Below are positions 24,424 to 34,806 of a DNA stretch of 64,000 nt, one piece after another; the stretch's first letter is position 1; the number at the start of each line of letters is the position of its first letter. The notes beneath the pieces were generated by a model. That model saw only the letters and a program-made list of their open reading frames with translations. It did not search any database and was not told where the DNA came from. The DNA is taken from assembly GCA_024663395.1 (NCBI GenBank), contig JANFAH010000002.1, forward strand, positions 3,038,001 to 3,102,000, read 5' to 3'. Position numbers and translations under genes: made by a program. The stretch comes from Pisolithus tinctorius (lineage: Eukaryota > Basidiomycota > Agaricomycetes > Boletales > Pisolithaceae).

Positions 24424-25188
24424 TTACTTCTTTCCGTCTTTGGACTCTTTGTGCACCTTGCTCTTCCACATAGCGCCAGCGCCAGCCATTACGCTATTAT
24501 CATCACTATCTCTCCGCTCGACCCCTTGAAATGATGAGTTGCCTGAGATGGCCGTTTAAATCCAAAATTCGGGAATATTAGCTAACCTCTCTTCTTTCCA
24601 CCAATAGATTCTTCATGTACCCTGTTCTTCCACATGCCGCCAGTTAGTGGCTCGAATCCCTCAGTGCGACCTCGAAATAGTGAGTTGGTTAGGATGTTTG
24701 TTCAAGTGTCGGTATTACACACCTCGCATGGCCTCTTCGTGCTCGCGGCCCTTCCACATGGCACCCCGAGCAGGAGCTGGCATCGGACTACGGGGTGCTT
24801 TATCCGTGTCCCCTTCGCGCCGCAGCCTCTGTGGCATGCTTTGGTTGTCTGTGCCTACCCACATCGCATCCTTAGCAGGAGACGGAGCCCTCCCCACTGC
24901 CACGATGCCACGATCCTCGGGTGCATTGGGCGTTGGAACTGGCTGTGGTACTGCTGAACGTTCATAGCCAACCACTTGGTGCTCGGTGCCCTCCCACATG
25001 AGTCCTCCAGGGGAAGTTCCCGGCGTGTTTATCGCCGACGTTGTACAGGGTGGTACTGTGAACTTTGTAAATGGCGGAGAAAAGGACAGTGAAGTATACT
25101 AACTGGAACGGACTACAGCTGCTCCGAGAATTGCTGGCATTTCGAAGATGAGGATGGTGCAAATCAATAACGAAGCTCTTGCGAACAT
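24424..25188 (-). CDS. Secreted repeat precursor with five MW motifs (candidate RiPP precursor 2)
   Basis: Predicted secreted protein of 206 residues from four exons: 25188..25104, 25055..24723, 24670..24587 and 24542..24424. All three introns are phase 1. Exon 1 is a signal peptide (LLICTILIFEMPAILGA). Five copies of a short motif follow: GLMWEGTEHQ (W49), DAMWVGTDNQ (W94), GAMWKGREHEE (W129), GGMWKNRVHEE (W153) and GAMWKSKVHKE (W193). Dibasic sites at LRR108, KKR167 and ERR178 and the terminal KK fit Kex2-type cutting. The last two exons each carry exactly one motif, suggesting growth by exon duplication. Met, Trp and the spacing to His are the most constant features. Next to a UstYa-family oxidase, this resembles dikaritin-type RiPP precursors, but no member with this core is known to me. 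Confidence 0.7.
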
Positions 25189-25905
25189 GGTGATATATGT
25201 GAGCGTTGTTCACTTTATAGAATAGAAGTAAAGGGAGGATATCTAGCGAGTGATAAGTAGGAGTGCACGATAGGTTGGGGATGGAGGGGATTTATATGGT
25301 GTACCTGCCACACCATGCAGTGCCCTCGTGGCGACGAGTGGACCAAGCGGTGATACAGTCCTTCCGTCCATTGGAAATCCTAAACCTTCAAACTCGGAAA
25401 TACACACAGTGCCTTTGACACACAATGATTGTCATAGTATGCCGGGCTCAATCGCTGTAGTCAGCTACACAGTAGGTGACTTCTGTTCGCTACCACCATA
25501 ATGGGGATCCGACTCATTTTGTCGCGCACAGCTACCGGTACATATCATCGTCACAATTATATGACTAGGCTGCGCCCCCCCTCTGCAGCTAGTACGGCGA
25601 TGCTTTATGATTCATGCTCTTGTTCTACATTTACACCTTACTTCAGAGTTGTGCTGAGTCTCGAACCGTCACAAAGGTACATAGTCAAGAAACCCAACGT
25701 GAGGGCCTACGTAACAGAGGGGGCAGGCTGACGAATGCTAATACCACCCATGAGTGGGTATCCTTATTCTCCGAATGTATGGCGACAGGAGACAAAAACT
25801 ACCAGTACACATAAGTGGAAACTGTCATGTACTACCCCTTATCCTTATCCCGTCCGCAGCCCTGTTCATTGAACTCTAAGCCAGGAGTAATAGTATAACC
25901 GTCAA
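25189..25905. other. Upstream region of precursor 2 and 3' flank of the small membrane protein gene
   Basis: About 720 bases without a gene. Apart from the TATA-like site listed separately, I see no specific element. Confidence 0.45.
25290..25297 (-). promoter_or_regulatory. TATA-like element upstream of precursor 2
   Basis: On the minus strand the sequence reads CCATATAAATCC about 100 bases before the start codon of the repeat precursor. That spacing suits a TATA box of a strongly regulated fungal gene. A second CTATAAAG lies only about 30 bases before the start codon. Confidence 0.4.
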
Positions 25906-26214
25906 CTAGAGCCCATAGTATGGGTCTGGACGAGGCAAATCCCGAGTGTCAAGAAAAGTATGGCCTTTCAGATGCGGCTTCATAGCCCGTGCAGCGAGGA
26001 AAAGCTGCCGCATGGTAGCCAATAGGCACAGGGCATTTATGACAAGGAAAACGATTGACACCACACTGAGGCATCGTGGTGAGAAGAGGAGACTCCGCCG
26101 TTTAATATAGACGGGCTGGTCATCTCCAGGCTTGCTAAGGGAAGAATGCTGAATTTTCTCGACAAATGAATCGTCTTCAGCAACTTGGTTGAGGGGTGAG
26201 TATTCGTGGTTCAT
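25906..26214 (-). CDS. Small single-pass membrane protein with LPRPDPYYGL tail
   Basis: Intronless, 102 residues. A hydrophilic N-terminus is followed by a transmembrane helix around residues 50-72 (VVSIVFLVINALCLLATM), then an exposed stretch ending DTRDLPRPDPYYGL at the stop codon. No enzymatic motif is visible. The N-terminal layout (cytosolic head, one helix, short linker) is that of UstYa/DUF3328 proteins, but the catalytic HxxHC region is absent. It is divergently transcribed from the UstYa-family gene at 27190 and probably shares its control region. It could be an accessory subunit, a truncated relative, or itself a substrate with a Tyr-Tyr-Gly tail. I do not recognise a named family. 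Confidence 0.6.
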   Translation of the reverse strand: MNHEYSPLNQVAEDDSFVEKIQHSSLSKPGDDQPVYIKRRSLLFSPRCLSVVSIVFLVINALCLLATMRQLFLAARAMKPHLKGHTFLDTRDLPRPDPYYGL

Positions 26215-27189
26215 CTGTGAACATGATGGGCTGATGTGATTGATACGAGACTGATATGCTGACCTCTTTCGGGTGTTTAGGCCCCAGGGTCAGGCCTTCA
26301 GGGGCCAGCAAGGTAGGATAATATGTAGTTGCGCAGACTTGCGGAAAAATGTGGGGAGTGGTACGTCGAATGCTAGGATTATAAATCGGATTCGTAAGTT
26401 ACCATCATCCTAAACCCCGCGTCGGCGTGATGCAGTACATGATGCAATGATATGGTTCCGTGGGCAGTGTTATGACAAAATGCGCCCGCGGAGGCAAAAG
26501 TAATAATTTACCACGACGCCGAGTCCGACTATTCGGCTGCGATGCTGTGTGCGGTGTTCACCGTGAAGTTCTTGCGATGCTTCGTTGCAACTCGAACAGC
26601 GCCCAGGTACAAAGGGAGCAAGGTCTTGGAGCAAGTGGTTTAGAGGCTGTTGGTTCGTGCCATCGAGGAGAGGTTAGGTAAGTAATAACGACCGTTCCGG
26701 CATCATCTGACGCCCGACTATAAAATAAAAAAATAAAAAAACAAAGTCACTGAGAATCACCGTCCTGGTGGCAAAGGATGGCAGGCGATGATGGCAAGCC
26801 TCATTGCACCATCATCGTATGTAATAATATTGGTCCATGTGGCCACGAACTTCGTCCCGTTCGTTCGCGAGTACAGCCTTTCCTGTCGTTCTGGGCATCC
26901 TCCTCGGCCGCAGCGCAGGAGCATTCGGCATCACAGCTCACAGGTGCCTGTTGGTCTTCTCTCTTTCGTTTTGCACTGACTTGGTTTGATATTTAGGGCG
27001 CGGTCACAGCCTGTGATGGGACGGTCCTAACCAGGATATTATCGTATCGCTTGTACCCGTTCCCCGACTGCCGTTACTCTATTATCAGCGTCATTTTGAC
27101 TAGGGCAAAGGACTCCAATCTCTTTATATACTTGCTAGGAACACTTCCTCCGCTCTTGAACTCCGTTGACCTTCAAGCGCCATCGCGCC
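26215..27189. promoter_or_regulatory. Divergent intergenic region between the small membrane protein and the UstYa-like gene
   Basis: The 975 bases separate two head-to-head genes of the candidate cluster. A possible tiny spliced hydrophobic frame around 26784-27030 was considered but is too weak to call. No defined operator is visible. Confidence 0.4.
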
Positions 27190-27883
27190 ATGCCCAGGCT
27201 GTATCACGAGTCGAGAAGCTGGCAGTTCCCACAAACGCCATACGTTTGCTTCATAGTCCTCTCTGTCATCACCTTGACCAATGTCGCCTTTACGCTGTAT
27301 AACATATCTCTCATCAACTCCTTCGCTCTCCAGACCCCAAGAGAGTATAGTAAGTACTTTTCCGGAATCTCTGTTATTCGATCTGATTTGTGCAGCCTGG
27401 ATGGGTGACGACCACCCTGCCCAACTTCCGATAGACCTGCCCGACGTCAGCCTTGTTCTCCAAGAAGGGCATGGTCATTTTGACCTCTGGGACGACGACG
27501 AGTGGGGTTCACTCTTCCCTTCCGATGGGTTCGCGCGAGTCGGTCCTCACAACCGCACGTTCGTCATCTCTCTCTACCACCAATTCCACTGTCTAGACGT
27601 CATCCGAGTTGGATTTCTCGTCAACCGAACGCACGCCGCCCAGCATATTCAGCACTGTTTGAGATATTTGAGACAAATACTATTGTGCCACGCCGATACG
27701 ACGCTCGAACCCGATATTCCGCAAATGGCGCCTGATGGGAGCTGGCATCACACGGCGAATGGCGTGGGCGCGGTGCACCGGTGTAAGGACTGGACAAAAT
27801 TGACGGATTTCATGCTGGAGAATCCGAGTTTACCAATCAACGAGGAGTACCAGGGGAATAATAGAATTGACACCAGTGGGTAA
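27190..27883 (+). CDS. UstYa-family oxidase (DUF3328)
   Basis: Predicted single-pass membrane enzyme of 215 residues. Exons 27190..27349 and 27396..27883 are joined across a 46-base intron (GTAAGT..GTGCAG). A transmembrane helix lies at about residues 18-40. The catalytic region has the family order: TWMGDDHPAQLP (54-65), an acidic EW segment, then HQFHC (115-119) and HIQHC (137-141), both HxxHC motifs, followed by LRQILLCHADTTLEP with Cys151. These are the hallmarks of UstYa proteins. Members in ustiloxin, phomopsin, asperipin and cyclochlorotine pathways carry out oxidative cyclisation or hydroxylation of peptides. All expected His/Cys residues are present, so the protein should be active. 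It lies about 2 kb from the repeat precursor, which makes that protein its likely substrate; this is inference. Confidence 0.92.
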
Positions 27884-28235
27884 ACTTGCATGTCGTGTCC
27901 ATGCACACACAAAGAGGGGCTGTTTCGTTTCATTGGAACAATACTGCATTGGTGATCATCCCAGATAGATTGTTACTTGTTCTTTCACTGAGGACTGGTT
28001 CTTATTACAATGTCTAACCCAACTTGTACTGCCTAGATAACTTACTTTGTATCCGAATGCGGAAAAGGGAGCTGCAGAATTATAATTAAGGTTTGTAGTT
28101 CACATAGGGTATCGTACACGACGTCAGGGTTTCGCAAAGACATCAAGCAGCTAGAAGTATATCTTATCACTATTGTCGCTTCGTCCTCCGGCGCAATAAG
28201 CACGCCGCACAGAAGGCTCCACTTCGCGTGTAATT
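27884..28235. other. Convergent 3' region
   Basis: About 350 bases between the stop codons of two convergent genes. Nothing else is seen. Confidence 0.5.
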
Positions 28236-29475
28236 TCAAGCCGGCGAATGGTGTTTTTGGTGGCTTGGTTGGCACGTGTCCTTAGACCCGATCACAGTGG
28301 GAAAACTTGACTCTGATTTGAACACAGACTCTTTCACGGCACTATCGTTTTCCATGTCAGTCACTGCTTCCAGTCCGTCCGTGTAACGCCGAGGGGACAC
28401 GCCAGACGTCACGCCGCGCCGTGCGACCCATCTGATGCCTGTGGATACCATCGTGTCGGAGGTGTGTTCTGAGGAAAGGCCGAGTGCGACACGAATAATG
28501 ATGAGGGTTGGGGCGATTCCCTGAAAAGTAAACGGCGTCTTAGAAAAATCTGGATGATCAAGCAGGTAGAACATGACGTACGTATATTTGAACGGCCATG
28601 ACTGCCACAATGGCAAGGGCAGGGTGATTGAGAGCGAAAAGAACGACATAGACCAGCTGGGCGATAAGATAGAGCAAGCCACTTTCGATGATGAGGCTCA
28701 TGGCGTGACGAGCGGCGCCACGTCCGACGAACTCGGGAGAGCCAGGAAGCCCACGAGACGCATGCCAAATTTTGAAGACGATGAGTAATGTCACGATGGA
28801 GTTCGTACACAATGGTAAAATGTAGCCCGCCAGGCCGAGTGGAACAATGGCAGGTGGGGGCGCGGGGGACGTGGGGTTCGTAGTGAGGACGAGGTGCGCG
28901 ACTCCTGCGATGCAGGCTGCAAAGGGGACGGTTAGTTTCAGAATGGGGATAGCGCGAGGAAGAACGTACCCAAACCACCGAGTGCTGCAAGGAAAGGAAG
29001 GATAACGACGATGGGCGCGTGTGCCCATATCATCCAGCAACGATATATGAGGACAACGTCACCGAGGAAGTCAGTGACAGATACAAGGATATCTGCCCCG
29101 AGAAGGGGCATGGTCTCGTTGGCGTAACCATCGACGCCAGTGCTTCCCTTGTTGTAATGAGTGAGGCAAACCACGCAGGGAGGGAGAGAGAGAGACGTAC
29201 CAGTGCAGCAACAAAGTGATTAAACTCGATTGCAAAATGAGTGGTACAACATAGAAATATGAGGCCGTTGAGGAGAATAACTGGGTGAAAGATATTGTTT
29301 TGTTTACGCCTCGTGTGCAGGATGACCAGAGAAGCCAGGAAAAGAACGGCGTTGACACCTGCATCATCGATGGTTGGCCTTCAGTGTGATCGGGTCAGAT
29401 GTGGGGTAATTTACCGTATAAAACAGCCTCGCAAGCGAAACCTATGAGGGAGGCGAAGTCGTTTGAGAGCGGCAT
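28236..29475 (-). CDS. Multi-pass membrane protein of basidiomycete type
   Basis: Predicted integral membrane protein of 338 residues with about seven hydrophobic helices. Exons: 29475..29415, 29358..29201, 29147..28970, 28916..28582 and 28520..28236, with introns of 52-61 bases. Spliced segments include FASLIGFACEAVLYGVNAVL, THFAIEFNHFVAAL, MPLLGADILVSVTDFLGDVV followed by LIYRCWMIWAH, LGLAGYILPLCTNSIVTLLI, SGLLYLIAQLVYVVLFALNH and YGIAPTLIIIRVALG. The pattern matches a large family of uncharacterised seven-helix proteins expanded in Agaricomycetes. The C-terminal 80 residues are hydrophilic. It is convergent with the UstYa-family gene. It could be part of the candidate cluster, for example in transport or sensing, or simply a neighbour. 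No ligand can be inferred. Confidence 0.82.
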
Positions 29476-32169
29476 CACATGGGATGATGGGACAGATGCG
29501 GGAGAGCCGGCAGCTTCAACGCAGCCTCTCAGGTTTTATTGTTGGCGTCGTCGCACGGAGGTTTGCTGGTACGCCGGTGGGACGCCCATGAAATGAAAGA
29601 AATGCATCCGCTCTGAGGTTGCTCAGGTGACAAATTCCAGAACTACCAAATGGGTTCCACTCATCTCCGCTCTGATCGATATCCACATGGAACACGAACC
29701 CAGAGATATACTAATGCAGACCTGTGTCAGATAAAATTGTCTTCCGCTCCCTTCTGCAAAACAATTGTCCAACATCAGTTCGTCGCACCCCGACTCGTCG
29801 AAGCAGAAGGAAGCAAGGAATAATTGTCATCATGTGAGACCCAACCTCTCTTCGTCCGCCGTGTGGAGATAACATCGCGACCAACTGGGGAAATCATTTC
29901 CGCAGTACCTTAGTGTGCCTTTCAGCGTCCTATCTTTGGTTCAGTGCTCCCCGGCGTGGACGTAGCTTGTGTCTACATATGTGCGATACCGCATGCCATG
30001 ATCGCAAGCAGCGCAAAATCCCGAACTCGGTATCAACTTGGCACCAGCCAACCACAAACCGACAGCATAAAAGATCCTACCTATACAGCGAGTTGTACCT
30101 AGGTGTTGCCAAGACTCTTCCATGTCACTTGGGATCTACCTATCGACGTCGACCGACCACCGAGAAGGAGTTCGACGACATAGGTTCCTGTACCGTCTTC
30201 GAATACAAAGATTTATTCCGTTAATGGAGGCGATTACGTCCGCGTTGTCCGCGTCTTTTTGTGGGTTGTATTATTGATGCTTTTGCTGTCATGATCTCTT
30301 GATATGTATGGCGTGTACATAGCCTCCGGGGGGCCGACGCTATGCTGTGTTCTTCTATTCTTCTCCTTCGTGTACAAGCCTTCATCACTACATTGCAGAA
30401 CGAGATGATTGTTAGGTCCTTGTTCAAGCTCTCAAAACCTTCCGCAGAGACGTTCGTTGTGAATAGCGTTGCAGGGCAACAGCAGATATAAGCCTCCCGC
30501 CATCAGCCATCTGCCAGTTGTTGGTTGACACCTGACTGTTTCAAGATTATTCAAGGTGAGTATACTGACAAATGGTGTACATGTCGGCGTGCAGGTGCGG
30601 GGTGATCGGGTGCGTCACTGAGTCGAATTGTCTAAAAAAGACTTAGGTATGCACAAGTACTGCGTGGGCAGCTTTCACTAATATAAAACAAATCACGACA
30701 GATCTGGGCTGGTCTGTATTAATTGCTCTGTCTTCCACATAAGCGATTTGCGTGAACTCGTCTCCCATGCAGAAATCTGGAATGCAGAAGTGAAACGACT
30801 GTGCCGCCAGCGGACGACCTGTCCTTAGCAGCCTGCCATATCTGGGTTTCGTCATGAGGTACGGGGTTTTCCACCACCCTTGTTGCTGTATCACAACAAT
30901 GTCGCGTTTTCTTCGGTCGAGATTAAGACGGCATCTTACTCTAGAGTTCATCAAGGTACACCCCTTCTTTGCATCTCCCACGATCTGGGGAGATTCGGAC
31001 AAAAGTAGCAGACCTGAAAGGGATGACACTAGTGCGGTGTCTGTTCTAGATGCCAATATATTAAAAAGCTTCTGGGAGACAACGAGAGAGAATGGAGACC
31101 AGAACGACGGCTGAAGTGTGAAGATAGCGCAGAGAGAATGGAATGGAATAAGGTATCTGCTAACATGTAAGCGGTCTTTTTTTACTTACATCCATCCACC
31201 AGTCATCCTGCAGGTATGCCTACTATTCCCCTGGTGGATGCCAATGTGCCAAGTGACGGATTCAAGCTGGCAAAAAGAATCCACCTTGCTGTGACACGGA
31301 CGCCTCTCTCTTGCTTCCCACTCTGCTTGCCTTCCACTTTCCTATTCTGAAAGATTAGTGCGTCACTGCGACGTATTGATCGTCCGGCGGAACATTGCCA
31401 CGAGTACCGTTCGTTGTGGGGGCTGACTGTAGCTGAACCTCTCGATAAGGCGATGTGTAATAGATGGTGTGAGAGGGCAATCAACCGAAAACGTAAGACG
31501 GCGGAAGACGGGTTGGAGGAAGCTTGGTGACTTCATTTCTTATCCGACCCAAAATATCTAACGAGGGGACAGAGTGCGCAGAGCGAAATGTGCTAGTTGA
31601 CAGGGTGGGCGAGGAGGTGCGCCGAGGTAACCACGCTCTCGGAATTCTGCAGGTCACGTTGGTGCCCGGGTTGTAAAAGGAATGCCGCTGACATGATGAC
31701 GATGTGAGCACATCCAGGTTAAGGTTGGTATCTTACTTATCCCAAGCCATGCTAGCAGGCCATTGCCATAAATCGAGCCGTAACTTGTGCTTGCTGTGCA
31801 CGACTGTGGCGCAGTAGTACCAATTATATGGGAGTCGAGGTTCTTGCCTCCAATATGCTACTAACTGCTCTCCGTGGAGGATGTCTCTGCACACCGGTAA
31901 ATCGTAAAAGACCTCCTGACGGTGAATCGAAAATTACCGTCAATGTGGCGATCGATGGCCTCGGCCAGACGCACGGAGGCATTCCGGCACCGGTACGACA
32001 CTGCCCGTTGAATTAAAAGGTAGCCTATTTGTCATGTTCCGTATTTACCCCACGGCAGGCACAGGAATTGGCTATGAGCGCTGGCACCGAAGGTATAAAG
32101 GGACTCAGGGGGCTGGCGTCTGGAGATTCTCTCCAGCTTTCAATCGCCTCCGTTGTCCTGCAGTGAATC
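29476..32169. other. Intergenic region, no firm gene
   Basis: About 2.7 kb without a confident gene. A plus-strand frame at 30854-31114 contains LTLEFIKVHPFFASPTIWG, which faintly recalls the end of a protein kinase domain, but no other kinase motif is present. Several AT-rich stretches occur. Confidence 0.35.
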
Positions 32170-33037
32170 ATGTCGACCGCCATTGTCCTTCCTACACTCT
32201 CCGCCTGGGCAGCATCGCACCTGTCTGCTCTTCTCCAGAGCAAAACCCAAGCCGATTTCGACAGAGCCTTCGAAGCGACCTTCGCCAAGAACCTTGATGC
32301 TATCGTCAACGCGAAGCGTCTGACCCGCGACGAATTCAAGAAGTCCCTACTTGCGCAGAGTGGTGCCGCATTCGGAGAGGCAGATGCGAACGTGCAAATT
32401 GAGGGACAGACAGAAGTGTTAGGCAACCAGGGACAAATGGTCAGTAAGAGCGTGGCGTCTTTGGTGATTCTCGTGGCTAATTAATGGTGACGCGACAGTC
32501 TGGGCTTGTTGGCTTGTTCTATTCTGTCCTCGCTGACTCGAAATTCCTGGTTCTCGGTGCACCCACAGAGCACCGAACGAACTCTTCTATAAACTTGACG
32601 TGAGTCTCCTTTTCATACCGGGATGTCCATTTACCCCGTTGCGATACAGCATCGAACCGACGGAGAAAAACCCGCAGCCCCCAACTCTCCATATTCGTGG
32701 CTATTTCGACCCACGCCGGGTCACAGCAGTCAATCAAGTCGTCTCTGAGAATGCGCTGCACGTTAGGATCCCGGCTTCGTCCATACCCCAAGCCAAAGCT
32801 ACGGCCTCTAGCGGCAAGGTCGAGCTTGGACCTGAACTTGGTCTCCAAGGGTTAGGTGCGTTTGGTGGTGTGTTTGGACCTGGACCAGTGAGATTCCAAC
32901 CACCGGGCGCCGTTCATATCCCCCCAACCGAGACGGGTGCGACACCTGAGACATTACCCGGGGATGGCGCCTTTGGACCCGGTCCTGTTATTATACCAGG
33001 AGAGACTGTCGGCGATGCTGTCCACCGAAGTGGATAA
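32170..33037 (+). CDS. Basidiomycete protein of unknown function, Gly/Pro-rich tail
   Basis: Predicted soluble protein of 252 residues from three exons: 32170..32439, 32499..32599 and 32650..33037. The N-terminal about 150 residues look like a small alpha/beta domain: helices around DFDRAFEATFAKNLDAIV and LTRDEFKKSLL, then strands such as GLVGLFYSVLADSKFLVLG and PTLHIRGYFDPRRVTAVNQV. That layout is compatible with an NTF2/SnoaL-like fold, but no motif proves it. The C-terminus is Gly/Pro-rich with a repeated FGPGPV element (twice). No signal peptide is seen. I recognise it only as a hypothetical protein type. It is convergent with the PTPA gene, with about 165 bases between stop codons. Confidence 0.75.
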
Positions 33038-33201
33038 GAGAGTTTTTGGCAGAGAAGGTTGGAACGCTTGTACTGTATGAATGTGCTACTTGTTACTTGA
33101 CCTTATTAGGAACCTTGGACAGCTTCTGTTGTACGCAGTAGTCGGTACTCTTTGTGACCAGAAAGTCAGATAAATCACACTGATTATGTATGGCATTTTG
33201 T

Positions 33202-34385
33202 CTAATCTTCATCTAACGAAAGAAGACCCCCTAGAGGTAGGTGTTGGACAACCACCCGCTTGCTTAGTACTTCTCCCTACGGAGTTGAGGCAGTAAATGA
33301 TTGGTAGCTTGTCTCTGCAGGGGTAGGGGTGCCTTACCTCGTACATTTTGAGCAATCCCGAGTTGACTTTGGTCCAATTTGGAACGCCGGTGGCGATAGC
33401 ATACAGCTGGGAAGAATGTTCGTGGAAAGGACCATGTTTGACCTGGTGAATGCGGGTGATGCACATGCAGTACAGATTATCTTGTGGCAGTGGAAGACGA
33501 AGGATGGCAGATACAGGAAACTCCGCTTGTTCTATGTGGGCACTCGTTGGTACAAGAAGACAACAGAACTCGTCTGAAACATACCCCGCAGCTGAGCGCT
33601 TCCAAATACGTATCCAAGGAAGCTGTAGTCGTCTAGACCCCACACACCATGGCTGCCTGCAGGTTCAAGCTTGTATACGTCCTGAAGTCTCCAACATAAT
33701 CTCATATACCGAACGAACACCCGTAAGACCAGCTCGCGCTCTTGGTCTATCGATGGCTCAAAGAACCTGACGAGAGTAAGACAACACAGAAACATGGCAA
33801 AAGATGTTTCATGTCCAGTGCCATAGTCCATTCGCAAAAATGATCCGAAGGAGATCTCGAAGATTGGTTTTACGTAGGGAATGACTGCGCGTAGTTCAGG
33901 TCCCAATAATCTTTCCAAGAGTTGGTCAGATTTCTGCAGTTCAGAGTAGCTTGCGATGAGTTGGAGGAGGTAAGATATATCATCGTCGGTTGTACTCACC
34001 TGCGTCAAACGATCGCCCCAAGTTCGAAAGGCAAGGTTTCCGAAACGCTGCGGTGATCGTAGCGGTGGAATATCATCGATCCATGAGTCGAGCTCGTCCA
34101 GTATAGAGATCAGCACAGCTGCTGTCTGGTATGCATTTTGCAGCCTTCCGGAACTCGAGGGAAGTGTCGACAGCTTACTGGACTACATGAACCATCTACT
34201 CGAGGTACCGCGTGGTTTACAACGGCTTCGTTAAGCCTGAGCAAAAACAGCCAAAAGTCGCGATATCCCCTCGTCTTATGCCATGCCACGACATCGTCAT
34301 CGGTGTGGATCTTTTTCTGGGGCAACTGCACCAGTTCTGCTACAGTGATTTTCCGTAATTGCGGTAATAATCCTTGCGGCTGCAT
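33202..34385 (-). CDS. PTPA, phosphotyrosyl phosphatase (PP2A) activator
   Basis: Peptidyl-prolyl isomerase-type activator of PP2A, the Rrd1/Rrd2 family, 316 residues. Exons: 34385..34179, 34125..34000, 33933..33585, 33531..33338 and 33276..33202. Family motifs are continuous after splicing: KKIHTDDDVVAWHKTRGYRD, WIDDIPPLRSPQRFGNLAFR, RMDYGTGHETSFAMFLCC, LQDVYKLEPAGSHGVWGLDD, YSFLGYVFGSAQLR, HGPFHEHSSQLYAIATGVP and KVNSGLLKMYE. The tail is LPLGGLLSLDED. The 66-base segment 33934..33999 has GTGAGT and CTGCAG ends, no stop, and no counterpart in the family, so I treat it as an intron. Whether this is the Rrd1 or Rrd2 type is not decided. The PP2A catalytic subunit gene lies about 10 kb away. 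Confidence 0.93.
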
Positions 34386-34806
34386 TGGAAAGTAGCACAG
34401 AAAGTACTTACGAGAGCAGAAGTGCGTCTCAGAAAGCAAGTATAGGGGCGTGATACTATTGCCATAAGTAGAGCAACCCTCAAGCAACGATTACTCTCCT
34501 GCTACCATGCAGTCTTCGGTTCATCACATGCAAGTGCAGCACCAATCACGGTAACCACACTAGAAAAGTGCAACATGCAGTACATCCAGAGTATTTGTAC
34601 AAACTACATATCCAGAAATACAACGCGGCAACCGCAAGGAAACCCAAGCAACAAGCGGAACGAACATGTATTAGACTCAACCACGACTCAAGTTGCATCG
34701 CGCTAACCTTCACTGGAGTACCTGGGTCAGCTATCCATCGATCAAACAGAGCGAACACCGGCAATTCAAGTGTCACTACTCACGGGAAATCTCGCTCTCC
34801 TGTCGG
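34386..34806. other. Short intergenic region, no gene seen
   Basis: About 420 bases holding the PTPA promoter and the 3' flank of the next minus-strand gene. An upstream 5' exon for PTPA cannot be excluded. Confidence 0.45.

Noticed and set aside
26784..27030. Possible three-exon mini-gene for a hydrophobic peptide of about 43 residues
   Set aside because: Splice sites can be drawn, but the peptide has no similarity that I know and the region is better seen as the divergent promoter.
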